64,000 nucleotides of DNA from Eriocheir sinensis (lineage: Eukaryota > Arthropoda > Malacostraca > Decapoda > Varunidae): assembly GCF_024679095.1 (NCBI RefSeq), contig NC_066544.1, positions 9,267,490 to 9,331,489 on the forward strand. The letters are read 5' to 3'. The translations under genes and the position numbers were made by a program. Shown piece after piece: positions 61,901 to 64,000 of this stretch. The stretch's first letter is position 1, and the number at the start of each line of letters is the position of its first letter. A model generated the notes under the pieces. That model saw nothing but the letters and a program-made list of their open reading frames with translations, did not search any database and was not told where the DNA came from.

Positions 61901-62792
61901 ACCGGTTTTCACTAGATGGAAGCACTGCAACCCTCTGTGAATGTGAAAATGGGAAGTTGGTTTCAATGGCCAAGTAAGCAGGCTGGTGAGGGTAGCGTGT
62001 TTTTGCCTGTCTGCAGAGTGTATGAAGTTGGCTGTATCGGGGCTCTAAGGGCGAAGAGCACTAGTAAAACACTCATAAAACACCTAAATATGGAAATTTT
62101 GTTTTGAAATTTAAACTGGCTGTTAGTTATATCAAATTCTTTTAATTTTCCGAATTTGGATTAAATCAGATAATAAATATGCATTAATAAAAAACACTCT
62201 TACGTGTTTGTTTGTGCTTTTTAATAATTAATATATGTGTGTTATGCACCTGATAGGTGCCCTGTGCATTACACATCAAGATCAAGATCAAGATTAACAC
62301 AATTTCACACAAACACTGATTCCATTGAATTTGTCTTGCTGAAAACTTTCTATTGATGTATGATGATATTGCTATGTGTGTTCTTCATTATGTTTTTTCT
62401 ATGCTGAACTTTGAGCCTGTAGCTCAAAATTTGGTAATTGGCTTGTTCGCCCCTTGAGCACTAGACGCCTCATATTTCAGTTATGTAATTCAAATGAAAA
62501 TTTTCCTTAAAAAAGAAAACTCACCATAAGTTGTCTTGTGTGTGTGCAGAAAGTGGCCTCATCACTCCAGTCATCCAGGGAGTGGGGTGACTGGGGACCC
62601 CAAGACCCCATCGAGCATCACAACTGGCGGCGGTGGCGTGAGGATGAGACACGGCCCATCACCACCCTCAAGCGCCGCCTGGCCAGCCGGCCACTCACCT
62701 ACACCCACTCCACCCTGAGCAGCGAGTCCTCCTCCACCCTTACCCGGCTCAGGAACAAATACCAGAGGAATGGGGCCGCCAGTGTTCTCTGA
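26665..62792 (+). CDS. bdg: Divergent SLC6-family transporter, bedraggled-like, 20 coding exons (gene span)
   Basis: Twenty exons with GT-AG borders and matching phases join into 1059 codons plus TGA. Residues 1-408 are low-complexity Ser/Pro/Ala/Gly-rich and probably disordered in the cytosol. Residues about 430-979 form twelve hydrophobic helices in SLC6 order. Recognisable family marks are TM1 ending RLPGLLYEFGAG, TM2 APLALLEASLAQFSS (family: G-PL-LE-GQ), TM6 QVLLSLGLGVGLL, TM8 SGLTT, TM10 ending in YG, and a C-tail WGPQDP. SLC6 proteins are plasma-membrane Na+/Cl- symporters of amino acids, transmitters or osmolytes. Here both Na1 asparagines align with valine, so ordinary Na+ coupling is doubtful and the substrate is unknown. 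The long N-terminus and divergence fit bedraggled, an orphan SLC6 linked in Drosophila to tissue-polarity signalling; that name is an inference. The ATG has a good context (accATGg), but the frame is open upstream of it to the splice acceptor. Confidence 0.85.
27350..27569 (+). mobile_element. Dispersed element family R3, copy 3 (next to exon 1 donor)
   Basis: It starts about 13 nt after the exon 1 donor and fills most of the interval to the microexon. It shares caaactaccaccagggtcat and ataaaactacccctggaaa with other copies. Confidence 0.75.
27601..27627 (+). CDS. bdg: Candidate 27-nt microexon 2
   Basis: A pyrimidine-rich tract ending cccgcag precedes 27601, and CAG|GTACTG follows 27627. 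The 27 nt preserve phase 1 and would add nine residues (about GASPPHTLA) without a stop. Skipping it leaves the frame unchanged because exon 3 accepts the same phase, so it may be an alternative cassette. Evidence is splice signals and phase only. Confidence 0.5.
27765..27920 (-). pseudogene. Fragment of a non-LTR retrotransposon reverse transcriptase
   Basis: The minus strand encodes LLEWSKKWLLQFNEE, typical of the reverse-transcriptase thumb/palm border of non-LTR elements. After a frameshift it encodes YHMGNTPLSTT and EKDLGV, typical of the next block. The frame shift and a stop show it is a dead fragment inside intron 2. Family assignment (CR1/jockey-like) is uncertain. Confidence 0.65.
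27984..28176 (+). mobile_element. MITE-like element R4, copy 1 (193 bp)
   Basis: The ends are imperfect inverted repeats: cagcgttgccaagttgtcgt at the left, and a right end whose complement reads cagcgacgccatattaccgt. The same element recurs at 39831 (expanded) and about 50520 (interrupted). Confidence 0.75.
28238..28395. repeat. 39-bp tandem repeat, four copies
   Basis: The unit holds aaggctcgcgcccccctgga and aatcactaacgcccctcat. The third copy lacks two C residues. Confidence 0.92.
28613..28878 (+). CDS. bdg: bdg-like exon 3 (N-terminal region)
   Basis: The acceptor is ctcccccgcag at 28612 and the donor CAACAG|GTGAGT at 28879. It enters in phase 1 and ends in phase 0, encoding about 89 residues to 322. 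It contains a valine run followed by Gly/Ser-rich sequence and a basic stretch ending VTIVVNDQQ. No domain is recognised; it is probably part of the cytosolic tail. Confidence 0.78.
29215..29327. repeat. (CCT)n / (ATTCCT) array
   Basis: CCT units interrupted by att. 28880-29200 between exon 3 and this array is GC-rich without a recognised gene. Confidence 0.9.
29380..29712. mobile_element. hAT-like MITE with 8-bp target-site duplication
   Basis: The left end gggtcttttccgtttggcgt and the complement of the right end (ggatcttttccgtttggcg) match over about 40 bp. TGATTCAG occurs directly outside both ends (29372-29379 and 29713-29720). An 8-bp duplication is typical of hAT transposons. No transposase frame is present. 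Confidence 0.8.
30111..30242 (+). CDS. bdg: bdg-like exon 4 (N-terminal region)
   Basis: The acceptor is cctccggcag and the donor ATGCAG|GTGAGC. It is phase 0 at both ends and encodes 44 residues (323-366), Gly/Ala/Pro/Ser-rich, continuing the disordered tail. A symmetric exon of this kind can be skipped without a frameshift. Confidence 0.75.
30447..30572 (+). CDS. bdg: bdg-like exon 5 (end of N-terminal region)
   Basis: The acceptor is ccgagcag and the donor CACC|GTGAGT. It is phase 0 at both ends and encodes 42 residues (367-408). The sequence has an acidic/Ser cluster (LEDAASSDDC) followed by LTLVHSPART. It is the last exon before the membrane core and is followed by a 7.4-kb repeat-filled intron. 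Confidence 0.78.
30770..31560. repeat. Minisatellite, unit about 62 bp, about ten copies
   Basis: Units contain cttccttctcccctcacacc, ccacacacccaccttactcc and ccatcacaccctccc. More diverged C-rich sequence continues to about 31960. The His/Pro/Ser frames are by-products. Confidence 0.9.
31967..32376. repeat. (AC)n, G-rich, (GA)n and (GAG)n arrays
   Basis: AC to 32023, GA at 32199-32243, and GGA/GAG at 32296-32376. Confidence 0.93.
32420..33620. repeat. Purine-rich GGGAA satellite with about 100-bp higher order
   Basis: Blocks of ggaagggaagggaagggaag are punctuated by gataaggagagatgaaattg about every 100 bp. The 422-codon complementary frame is repeat-driven. Confidence 0.9.
33690..34380. 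repeat. ACC, (TC)n, CTC/CTT and AC-rich arrays
   Basis: ACC triplets at 33690-33730, TC at 33828-33866, TCC/TTC-rich up to 34255, then AC-rich with a C run at 34330. Confidence 0.9.
34430..35466. other. Intronic AT-rich DNA, no feature recognised
   Basis: It contains short AGT and TTA patches only. No frame resembles a protein and no splice-bounded exon fits the transporter. Confidence 0.6.
35467..35685 (-). mobile_element. MITE-like element R1, copy 1
   Basis: The left end aacccggtagcagcgacgg and an inverted, degenerate right end (gagctactaggtt) enclose the family's core, including ttatgaaatgggttg and tttttctcatttttctcg. Confidence 0.75.
35690..36565. other. Intronic DNA with CTC-rich patches
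   Basis: Unique AT-rich sequence to 35880, then pyrimidine-rich TCC/TTC sequence to 36450. No gene is supported. Confidence 0.6.
36574..37018. repeat. (TC)n and two (GA)n arrays
   Basis: TC at 36574-36636 and GA at 36787-36852 and 36959-37018. TC and GA are complementary and could pair across about 150 nt. Confidence 0.93.
37080..37345. repeat. (GGT)n then a 26-29-bp minisatellite
   Basis: GGT/GAT triplets to 37125 are followed by about eight units of gggatggggaggagagaagg plus ggga. Confidence 0.9.
37422..37570. repeat. (GA)n then (GT)n arrays
   Basis: About 37 GA units, then about 30 GT units. Confidence 0.95.
37610..38010. repeat. ATCT-rich DNA and about 70-bp tandem repeat reaching the exon 6 acceptor region
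   Basis: Three to four units contain tctatctacctgtgcactaa followed by tcaagcctcctcatctatat. The last unit (tgcactaatcaagcctcctc, 37981-38000) lies 24-43 nt before exon 6 and supplies a CTAAT branch-point-like word. Confidence 0.85.
38024..38174 (+). CDS. bdg: bdg-like exon 6 (TM1)
   Basis: The acceptor is cgccccgcag and the donor GCAG|GTGAGG. It enters in phase 0, ends in phase 1 and encodes residues 409-459. TM1 spans about 430-459. RLPGLLYEFGAG aligns with the SLC6 signature RFPYLCYKNGGG. The usual Asn-Val-Trp before Arg reads Val-Trp-Leu (445-447), so the Na1 asparagine is lost while Arg448 is kept. Confidence 0.9.
38177..38680. repeat. Tandem repeat, unit about 115 bp, starting at the exon 6 donor
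   Basis: Units with gaggacgtggcgggggatga, caaggtgga and gcagaaagtgggagataaca repeat four to five times. The first unit begins within the donor's GTGAGG. Confidence 0.88.
38851..38982 (+). CDS. bdg: bdg-like exon 7 (TM2 and first intracellular loop)
   Basis: The acceptor is cctccttcag and the donor AGAG|GTGCGT; it is phase 1 at both ends. It encodes about residues 459-503. NFL followed by a hydrophobic TM2 with PLALLEASLAQFSS matches the SLC6 PLF-LE-GQ motif. The loop LWRLIPIARG matches the family's W-x-x-P-x-x-x-G segment before TM3. Confidence 0.92.
39032..39183 (-). mobile_element. SINE-like element R6, near full length
   Basis: On the minus strand it begins tatcaggacacctctcctcc, then cgaaattgacctct, ggagcagcgagtagcgggct, cccttgagctgtttcctttg and an A tail. 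It shares the 5' part with the copy at 50663. Confidence 0.7.
39831..42056 (-). mobile_element. MITE-like element R4, copy 2, split by a 2-kb minisatellite
   Basis: The left part (39831-40017) is the complement of copy 1 from its right end inward. The right part (42012-42056) is the rest of it (aatgataaatacaatgttct...). Between them lies the minisatellite, so a roughly 193-bp element has become 2226 bp. Confidence 0.8.
40018..42012. repeat. 12-15-bp minisatellite, well over 100 copies
   Basis: The dominant unit is gttaaaatggggaga, with variants gtaaaaatgggaga and gttaaaatgtgggag. The array is very homogeneous at 40226-40430 (exact 15-bp period). Confidence 0.95.
42280..43060. repeat. Intronic GA-rich tract
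   Basis: Purine-rich degenerate repeats with agatgagaaggggaaaggaa twice at 42716-42800. Short acidic/basic frames are by-products. Confidence 0.75.
43200..43615. repeat. Direct duplication of about 200 bp
   Basis: Blocks with taagctattttttgctatag, atggaggtaaacttgaagga and cagagaaacgaagaggagga occur twice. Confidence 0.85.
43875..44240. repeat. T-rich tract with about 130-bp duplication
   Basis: A T homopolymer is followed by two copies of a unit ending tttcttatcttgtccatgg. 44250-44727 is unique AT-rich DNA apart from an (AGT)n run at 44447-44502. Confidence 0.8.
44728..44974. mobile_element. MITE-like element R2, copy 1 (247 bp)
   Basis: Terminal inverted repeats of about 34 bp: cgtcaccctcataaaataat at the left, and a right end whose complement is cgtcaccttcgtaaacaaat. 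The second copy at 59243 has exactly the same length in inverse orientation. It abuts element R1 without a gap. Confidence 0.82.
44975..45190 (+). mobile_element. MITE-like element R1, copy 2 (before exon 8)
   Basis: It starts ttatcctggtagctgcgggg and ends ggcccgtcgctgctgtttta, about 35 nt before the exon 8 acceptor, so the branch point probably lies in or at its end. Confidence 0.78.
45225..45337 (+). CDS. bdg: bdg-like exon 8 (TM3)
   Basis: The acceptor is cttcccggcag and the donor CTAGTG|GTACGT. It enters in phase 1 and ends in phase 0, encoding residues 503-540. It starts with GVGWS (family GIGY-) and continues through TM3, which keeps one tyrosine in its first half (VCVYWAAVV) and ends HYLLLTL. 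A short inverted-repeat element ends about 35 nt before the acceptor. Confidence 0.9.
45338..45950. other. Intron 8 unique AT-rich DNA
   Basis: It contains a TTA patch at 45495-45545 and a C-rich patch at 45779. No feature otherwise. Confidence 0.6.
45955..46460. repeat. Degenerate (GACT)n array
   Basis: gactgactgactgact blocks alternate with mutated versions for about 500 bp up to the exon 9 acceptor region. Confidence 0.9.
46513..46586 (+). CDS. bdg: bdg-like exon 9 (extracellular loop 2)
   Basis: The acceptor is gcaacacag and the donor CACAG|GTCAGC. It enters in phase 0 and ends in phase 2, encoding residues 541-565. The loop is short for SLC6 but keeps neighbouring cysteines (SCC) and overlapping N-glycosylation sequons in PNNTS. 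The acceptor's pyrimidine tract is separated from the AG by a short ATG repeat, which makes it somewhat weak. Confidence 0.82.
46600..46944. repeat. GGAGAAA-type tandem repeats and (GA)n
   Basis: It starts about 15 nt after the exon 9 donor. Units of gagaggagaaaggagagc pass into a pure GA run at 46880-46944. 46950-47298 is AT-rich unique sequence. Confidence 0.9.
47299..47406 (+). CDS. bdg: bdg-like exon 10 (TM4)
   Basis: The acceptor is cccgtgcag and the donor ATCAT|GTTAGT; it is phase 2 at both ends. It encodes about residues 565-601: the end of loop 2 (SCVYQLPEEW, with another cysteine), then SWPLPSCMAAAALIATIM as TM4. The tryptophan before TM4 is typical of the family. Confidence 0.88.
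47490..47709 (+). mobile_element. MITE-like element R1, copy 3 (220 bp)
   Basis: It is the best intact copy: left end aacccggtagcagcgggga, right end catcgctgctaccaggtt. Confidence 0.82.
47812..47876 (+). CDS. bdg: bdg-like exon 11 (TM5)
   Basis: The acceptor is ttggcattgcag and the donor ACAG|GTGAGG. It enters in phase 2 and ends in phase 1, encoding about residues 601-623. GVCGARTLAGLLAGASTFALTG aligns with the SLC6 TM5 block that starts with G-K-x-x-Y-F, but lacks its usual Lys-Val-Val-Tyr. Confidence 0.85.
48001..48255. mobile_element. Foldback element with two short hairpins (R11)
   Basis: Two palindromes beginning (a)accctttc and ending tggaaagggtta lie at 48003-48059 and 48204-48254. 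They bracket about 145 bp of cctctt-rich sequence that is itself self-complementary (catttcctctt against aagaggaaatg). Confidence 0.7.
48472..48590 (+). CDS. bdg: bdg-like exon 12 (extracellular loop 3)
   Basis: The acceptor is cttgtcaccag and the donor CCCAGG|GTGAGA. It enters in phase 1 and ends in phase 0, encoding residues 623-662. It links TM5 to TM6 and matches the SLC6 loop that follows the -L-GA-GI- segment. Three tandem copies of a dispersed element begin about 10 nt after the donor. Confidence 0.87.
48600..49232 (-). mobile_element. Three tandem copies of dispersed element R3
   Basis: Each copy contains aaggctttcgt(a/c)agagtttg, gtagttttatgaccctggtg and cactcattagaacccgactg. Copies lie at about 48600-48826, 48838-49041 and 49042-49230, directly after the exon 12 donor. 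Confidence 0.82.
49260..49760. repeat. Pyrimidine-rich tract with a 120-bp duplication
   Basis: Blocks with cctgcccttccttcctccct and ttcccttcctactcttcctcttgg occur twice. This resembles the seed of the 27-bp satellite at 51.76 kb. A GT-rich patch follows at 49861-49920; otherwise 49760-50130 has no feature. Confidence 0.78.
50130..50455. repeat. Tandem duplication of about 155 bp
   Basis: gatgcaatatgtaaattcatc, gttataaatacatttggagc and tctttgtcttcctcttctgc occur twice in the same order. Confidence 0.85.
50520..50875 (-). mobile_element. MITE-like element R4, copy 3, interrupted by R6
   Basis: R4 parts lie at about 50520-50660 and 50832-50873 (tacaatgtgctaagtacgct). The intervening segment matches R6. 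Confidence 0.68.
50663..50830 (+). mobile_element. SINE-like element R6 nested in R4
   Basis: It starts tatcaggacatctctcctcc and contains taggagcagtaattagcaag, gctgcttcctttgctgtaaa and an A-rich tail. Confidence 0.7.
50907..51441 (+). mobile_element. MITE-like element R1, copy 4, with expanded 3' end
   Basis: It begins aacccggtagcagtgggg and ends tcgctgctaccgggtt. The sub-terminal part is amplified as an exact 35-bp array. Confidence 0.85.
51076..51430. repeat. 35-bp tandem array inside R1
   Basis: The word tcgctgct recurs eleven times at exact 35-nt spacing from 51076 to 51426. The unit is tcgctgctacacggtaaagc plus cacaaatttggccca. Confidence 0.93.
51755..53512. repeat. 27-bp minisatellite, about 65 copies
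   Basis: The unit is ttcctactcttcttattggt plus cctcctc, with some 26-bp copies. As 27 is a multiple of three, it produces long artificial frames of up to 660 codons; these are not genes. It lies within intron 12. Confidence 0.95.
53512..53600 (+). mobile_element. Dispersed element R7, 3' part
   Basis: It contains ctccggcatatgaccacaga and aacaaaactttccaac, as at 3147-3232. It directly follows the 27-bp satellite. A cccttgagctgcctccttta R6-type end lies at 53675-53703. Confidence 0.65.
53740..53843 (+). CDS. bdg: bdg-like exon 13 (TM6)
   Basis: The acceptor is tgtgtgggcag and the donor AGGAG|GTGCGT. It enters in phase 0 and ends in phase 2, encoding residues 663-697. VWCAAVAQVLLSLGLGVGLLMSFSS aligns with family TM6 (W-A-QIFFSL-G-G). 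Its serine corresponds to the LeuT Thr254 sodium ligand and is kept. Confidence 0.92.
53921..54330. repeat. Direct duplication of about 160 bp in intron 13
   Basis: aggagtgggaaacatggata and agagaaacaggtagtgtgca occur in both copies (starting 53921 and 54083). The second copy is split by R6. Confidence 0.85.
54160..54254 (+). mobile_element. R6 insertion with an empty-site partner
   Basis: The inserted sequence runs from tataggagcagcgagtagcg to a 17-nt A tail. The first copy of the duplication lacks it at the matching place (53995-54003). Confidence 0.8.
54551..54679 (+). CDS. bdg: bdg-like exon 14 (TM7)
   Basis: The acceptor is gtccgctgcag and the donor CACAG|GTACTA; it is phase 2 at both ends. 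It encodes about residues 697-740. TM7 reads VLVTAVVAGVSVLQL, where the family has N-x-x-T-S-x-x-A-G. The Na1 asparagine (LeuT Asn286) is valine here, while Thr and Ala-Gly are kept. Confidence 0.9.
54764..54954. mobile_element. 191-bp near-palindromic MITE with TA duplication
   Basis: The left end cagccgtccctcaaatagta and the complement of the right end (cagtcatccctcaaatagta) match over about 80 bp. TA flanks both ends. The TA target and the CAGTCRTCCCTC-like end suggest the Tc1/mariner/pogo group. Confidence 0.82.
55030..55600. repeat. 149-bp tandem repeat, nearly four copies
   Basis: Units contain aatcaacatagaaagaactc, gtatttttagatagaaacac and gctgcatatatgaagtttct at exact 149-nt spacing. 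Confidence 0.92.
55700..56697. repeat. 110-bp tandem repeat, about nine copies
   Basis: Units contain catccattcactcacttatt, gatgaaaaaataaatgattg and aaccctttctcttcgctgca at 110-111-nt spacing. The outer copies are more diverged. Confidence 0.93.
56740..56981. mobile_element. MITE-like element R5, copy 1
   Basis: The left end gggccgctttcacagttatt and a right end gactgtgaaagcggccc are inverted. The core tttgatcgttaccagtggct is shared with copy 2. Confidence 0.8.
57108..57304 (+). CDS. bdg: bdg-like exon 15 (extracellular loop 4 and start of TM8)
   Basis: The acceptor is ctttaccccag and the donor ATTG|GTAAGG. It enters in phase 2 and ends in phase 1, encoding about residues 740-806. It carries one N-glycosylation sequon (NES), a Gly/Met/Val repeat (GTMGMGVAGVGMGV), and then FPWLKQLVATLIYIG, which starts TM8. 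Its position matches the SLC6 AYPEA-x-P-x-W loop, although those residues are not conserved. Confidence 0.88.
57436..57618 (+). mobile_element. MITE-like element R1, copy 5
   Basis: It runs from aacctggtagcagccggga to ggcccgtcgctcgggtt and lacks the last duplicated segment. 57620-58120 is AT-rich DNA with no feature. Confidence 0.78.
58423..58631 (-). mobile_element. MITE-like element R1, copy 6
   Basis: Reverse orientation: aacccggtagcagtgacggg at the left, gatccccgctgctaccaggtt at the right. Confidence 0.8.
58814..58965 (+). CDS. bdg: bdg-like exon 16 (TM8-TM9)
   Basis: The acceptor is tgttggtgcag and the donor ACTGCG|GTTAGT. It enters in phase 1 and ends in phase 0, encoding residues 806-856. 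SGLTTVTACVHMLVTAL aligns with the family's GLDSQF-x-E-x-VVTA block. The Na2 region thus keeps two hydroxyl residues (TT) and lacks the usual eukaryotic Asp. Alanine-rich TM9 follows. Confidence 0.9.
59243..59489. mobile_element. MITE-like element R2, copy 2 (247 bp)
   Basis: Same length as copy 1, inverse orientation, with terminal cgtcacc/ggtgacg. ATAT lies on both sides and may be a target duplication. Confidence 0.82.
59596..59695 (+). CDS. bdg: bdg-like exon 17 (TM10)
   Basis: The acceptor is gtgtgtgttcag and the donor CTACG|GTCAGT. It enters in phase 0 and ends in phase 1, encoding residues 857-890. Acidic VVDLMDRE precedes TM10, which ends in TTIYG, matching the family's W-x-YG before the intracellular Arg-x-x-x-Asp segment. 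Confidence 0.9.
59696..60430. other. Intron 17 AT-rich DNA
   Basis: It contains a (TTTG/TTTA) patch at 59815-59875. A weak periodic gtgatgaaaa/aagtgtgaa-like pattern is present. No gene. Confidence 0.55.
60431..60531 (+). CDS. bdg: bdg-like exon 18 (TM11)
   Basis: The acceptor is accgccacag and the donor CTCTTG|GTTAGC. It enters in phase 1 and ends in phase 0, encoding residues 890-923. IQKLRKDFTFML corresponds to the SLC6 RF-x-DI-x-M segment. WIPVWGFLLPFTLL forms TM11 with the conserved proline. Confidence 0.91.
60573..60836. mobile_element. MITE-like element R5, copy 2
   Basis: It starts 42 nt after the exon 18 donor: gagccgctttcacagtcact at the left, gactgaaagcggccct at the right. The core taaaactggccgatggggta matches copy 1. 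Confidence 0.8.
61309..61476 (+). CDS. bdg: bdg-like exon 19 (TM12)
   Basis: The acceptor is accttccctag and the donor GTAGAT|GTAAGT. It is phase 0 at both ends and encodes 56 residues (924-979). It contains the end of TM11, the last external loop with a tryptophan (GPGWKVV), and TM12 with paired prolines (LPLPITAIYVV). Confidence 0.91.
61844..62473. mobile_element. 630-bp non-autonomous DNA transposon with about 36-bp TIRs (R10)
   Basis: The left end atgaggcgtctagagcttga and the complement of the right end (atgaggcgtctagtgctcaa) match for about 36 bp, including ggggcgaaca. The interior has no transposase frame. It fills most of intron 19 and ends about 75 nt before exon 20. Confidence 0.8.
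62550..62792 (+). CDS. bdg: bdg-like exon 20 (C-terminal tail and stop)
   Basis: The acceptor is tgtgtgtgcag. It encodes residues 980-1059 and ends at TGA (62790-62792). The tail contains EWGDWGPQDPIEHHNWRRW, which corresponds to the SLC6 C-terminal WGP-x-x-x-x-R-W signature. A Ser/Thr/Arg-rich cytosolic end follows. Retention of this motif in a divergent protein argues for a functional gene. Confidence 0.92.
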   Translation, partial: KVASSLQSSREWGDWGPQDPIEHHNWRRWREDETRPITTLKRRLASRPLTYTHSTLSSESSSTLTRLRNKYQRNGAASVL

Positions 62793-64000
62793 GGCCGTCC
62801 CTGCCGCCCCCACATTGCTGGAGGCGTCACCCTGGAGAGAGTCGAGCCGATGAGTCTGTCGCCGCTAGCGTGCCGACACACATGAATTATTGTGTGTTCA
62901 CTTCTGTCAGTGAGATGAGTTTGTGTTGATGTTCACAATGCATCAACAGTTTTAAAAAGGGAGAAAGAGGGAGGGAGAGATCTCGCTGCTCACTTTTGGG
63001 ATAACAAGAAGGGGATTGGGAACTCACTGCAGATGAGTCAAGCATTGTGTACAGAGCAGCACTTTGTGAAAAGACTAGTTTGATTATGGGAAGTCTTTTG
63101 TGTGTGTATATCTGCATGCATGTCTGTATGTGTTTTTTTTTGTGTGTGTATTTGTGTGTGTGCATTCATGCATGTGTGTACATGTATGTGTGTGCACACA
63201 TGTGAATGTGCATGTAAATGTATGGATGTTCATAAGTGTTCATTTTCCTGTCATTTGAGATGAATATTCCATTTTCTAGAACAGTATTTAACCAAAAGAT
63301 TCAGTATTAAGAATTATTTTAGCTATTTTCAAGCTCTTCTTGTTCCTAATGAAGAAGATGCTTGACATTGACAATAGCAGAGCAGGAGTGGTGGAGCGGT
63401 GACTCACTGAGCTTACTCATCATCATCCCTCATCATGGGAACAGTTTTCAATATTCTCACACAAACACACCAAGACTTGTTTTATAAATGTTTAATCAGC
63501 CTTGCCAGACATTGGAGTTTTGGCAAATCTTCTCCACTATTGTAGCAAAGCACATCAGGTAGCAATGCTTCTCTCATCACCATATTTTTGACCCTTAACA
63601 TCAATCTGCAGGATTTTGTCACATAAAGAATTATATTTTTTAGTGAGGGTGATCATTGTAACTTCATCACTCATTTTATATTAGCAGTAATTGATACATA
63701 TTAATTTAATCCAACAGAAATACATTATTTTCCAGTGGCATAAGCTACATAACTATACTACTTGTCTTGTGTATAAGCATAGCAGTAACTTGAGATCAGA
63801 CCAAGCTGTCCTAGTCTGCTCTAGAAATAATCAAATCTGAGCCTGTACATACATCACTAGAGCTTTAGGTATGCTAGTGAGGGCTTGGTGGAGTGGCTGT
63901 ACATAGTGTTGAGTCGGGAGGGAGGCAGGTGCTTGGGTCACAGACTGGTGTGCCGGGCAGTATCTCAGGAAGGAAGACTTTATCCCGCCACCAAGGCAGT
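62793..64000 (+). other. Probable 3' UTR of the bdg-like gene (continues past the window)
   Basis: No long open frame follows the stop codon, and composition becomes AT-rich with a GT/TG-rich patch at about 63098-63215. I found no AATAAA signal before 64000, so the polyadenylation site may lie beyond the window or use a variant signal. Confidence 0.5.

Noticed and set aside
61916..62107. 63-codon frame in intron 19
   Set aside because: It lies inside the TIR element, without splice-phase support or similarity.

Overview
The window looks like nuclear DNA of an arthropod, most likely a decapod crustacean (crab-like). Three things suggest this: an extreme density of pure dinucleotide arrays (CT, GA, AC, GT up to about 145 bp) with trinucleotide and minisatellite arrays, many short inverted-repeat elements dispersed in introns, and a gene split into about twenty short GC-rich exons with GT-AG introns. 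The taxon is an inference from repeat style and protein type. No bacterial operon, tRNA, rRNA or CRISPR feature was seen.

One gene can be supported. It lies on the + strand from a start codon at 26665 to a stop at 62792. Twenty coding exons join with matching phases into an open frame of 3180 nt (1059 residues, or 1050 if a 27-nt microexon is skipped). Exons 1-5 encode a low-complexity Ser/Pro/Ala/Gly-rich cytoplasmic N-terminus of about 408 residues. Exons 6-20 encode a twelve-helix SLC6-fold transporter ending in the family's C-terminal WGPxDP signature. It is a divergent SLC6 protein: the two asparagines that normally bind sodium at the Na1 site align with valines. The long N-terminus and the divergence fit the arthropod orphan transporter bedraggled (bdg), so the symbol is tentative. 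The first exon is open upstream of its ATG, so a further 5' exon may exist.

Layout: 1-26.4 kb is almost entirely simple repeats and homopurine/homopyrimidine DNA with a few dispersed elements, plus one promoter-like cluster of CRE, GC-box and CCAAT motifs at 5.1-5.3 kb. 26.6-30.6 kb holds the N-terminal exons. 30.6-38.0 kb is a repeat-filled intron. 38.0-62.8 kb holds the transporter-core exons, with introns rich in MITE-like elements. Two of these elements contain tandem arrays that appear to have grown from their own sequence (a 2-kb, 15-bp array and a 35-bp array). 62.8-64 kb is probably 3' UTR. Simple-repeat density falls sharply after about 47 kb.
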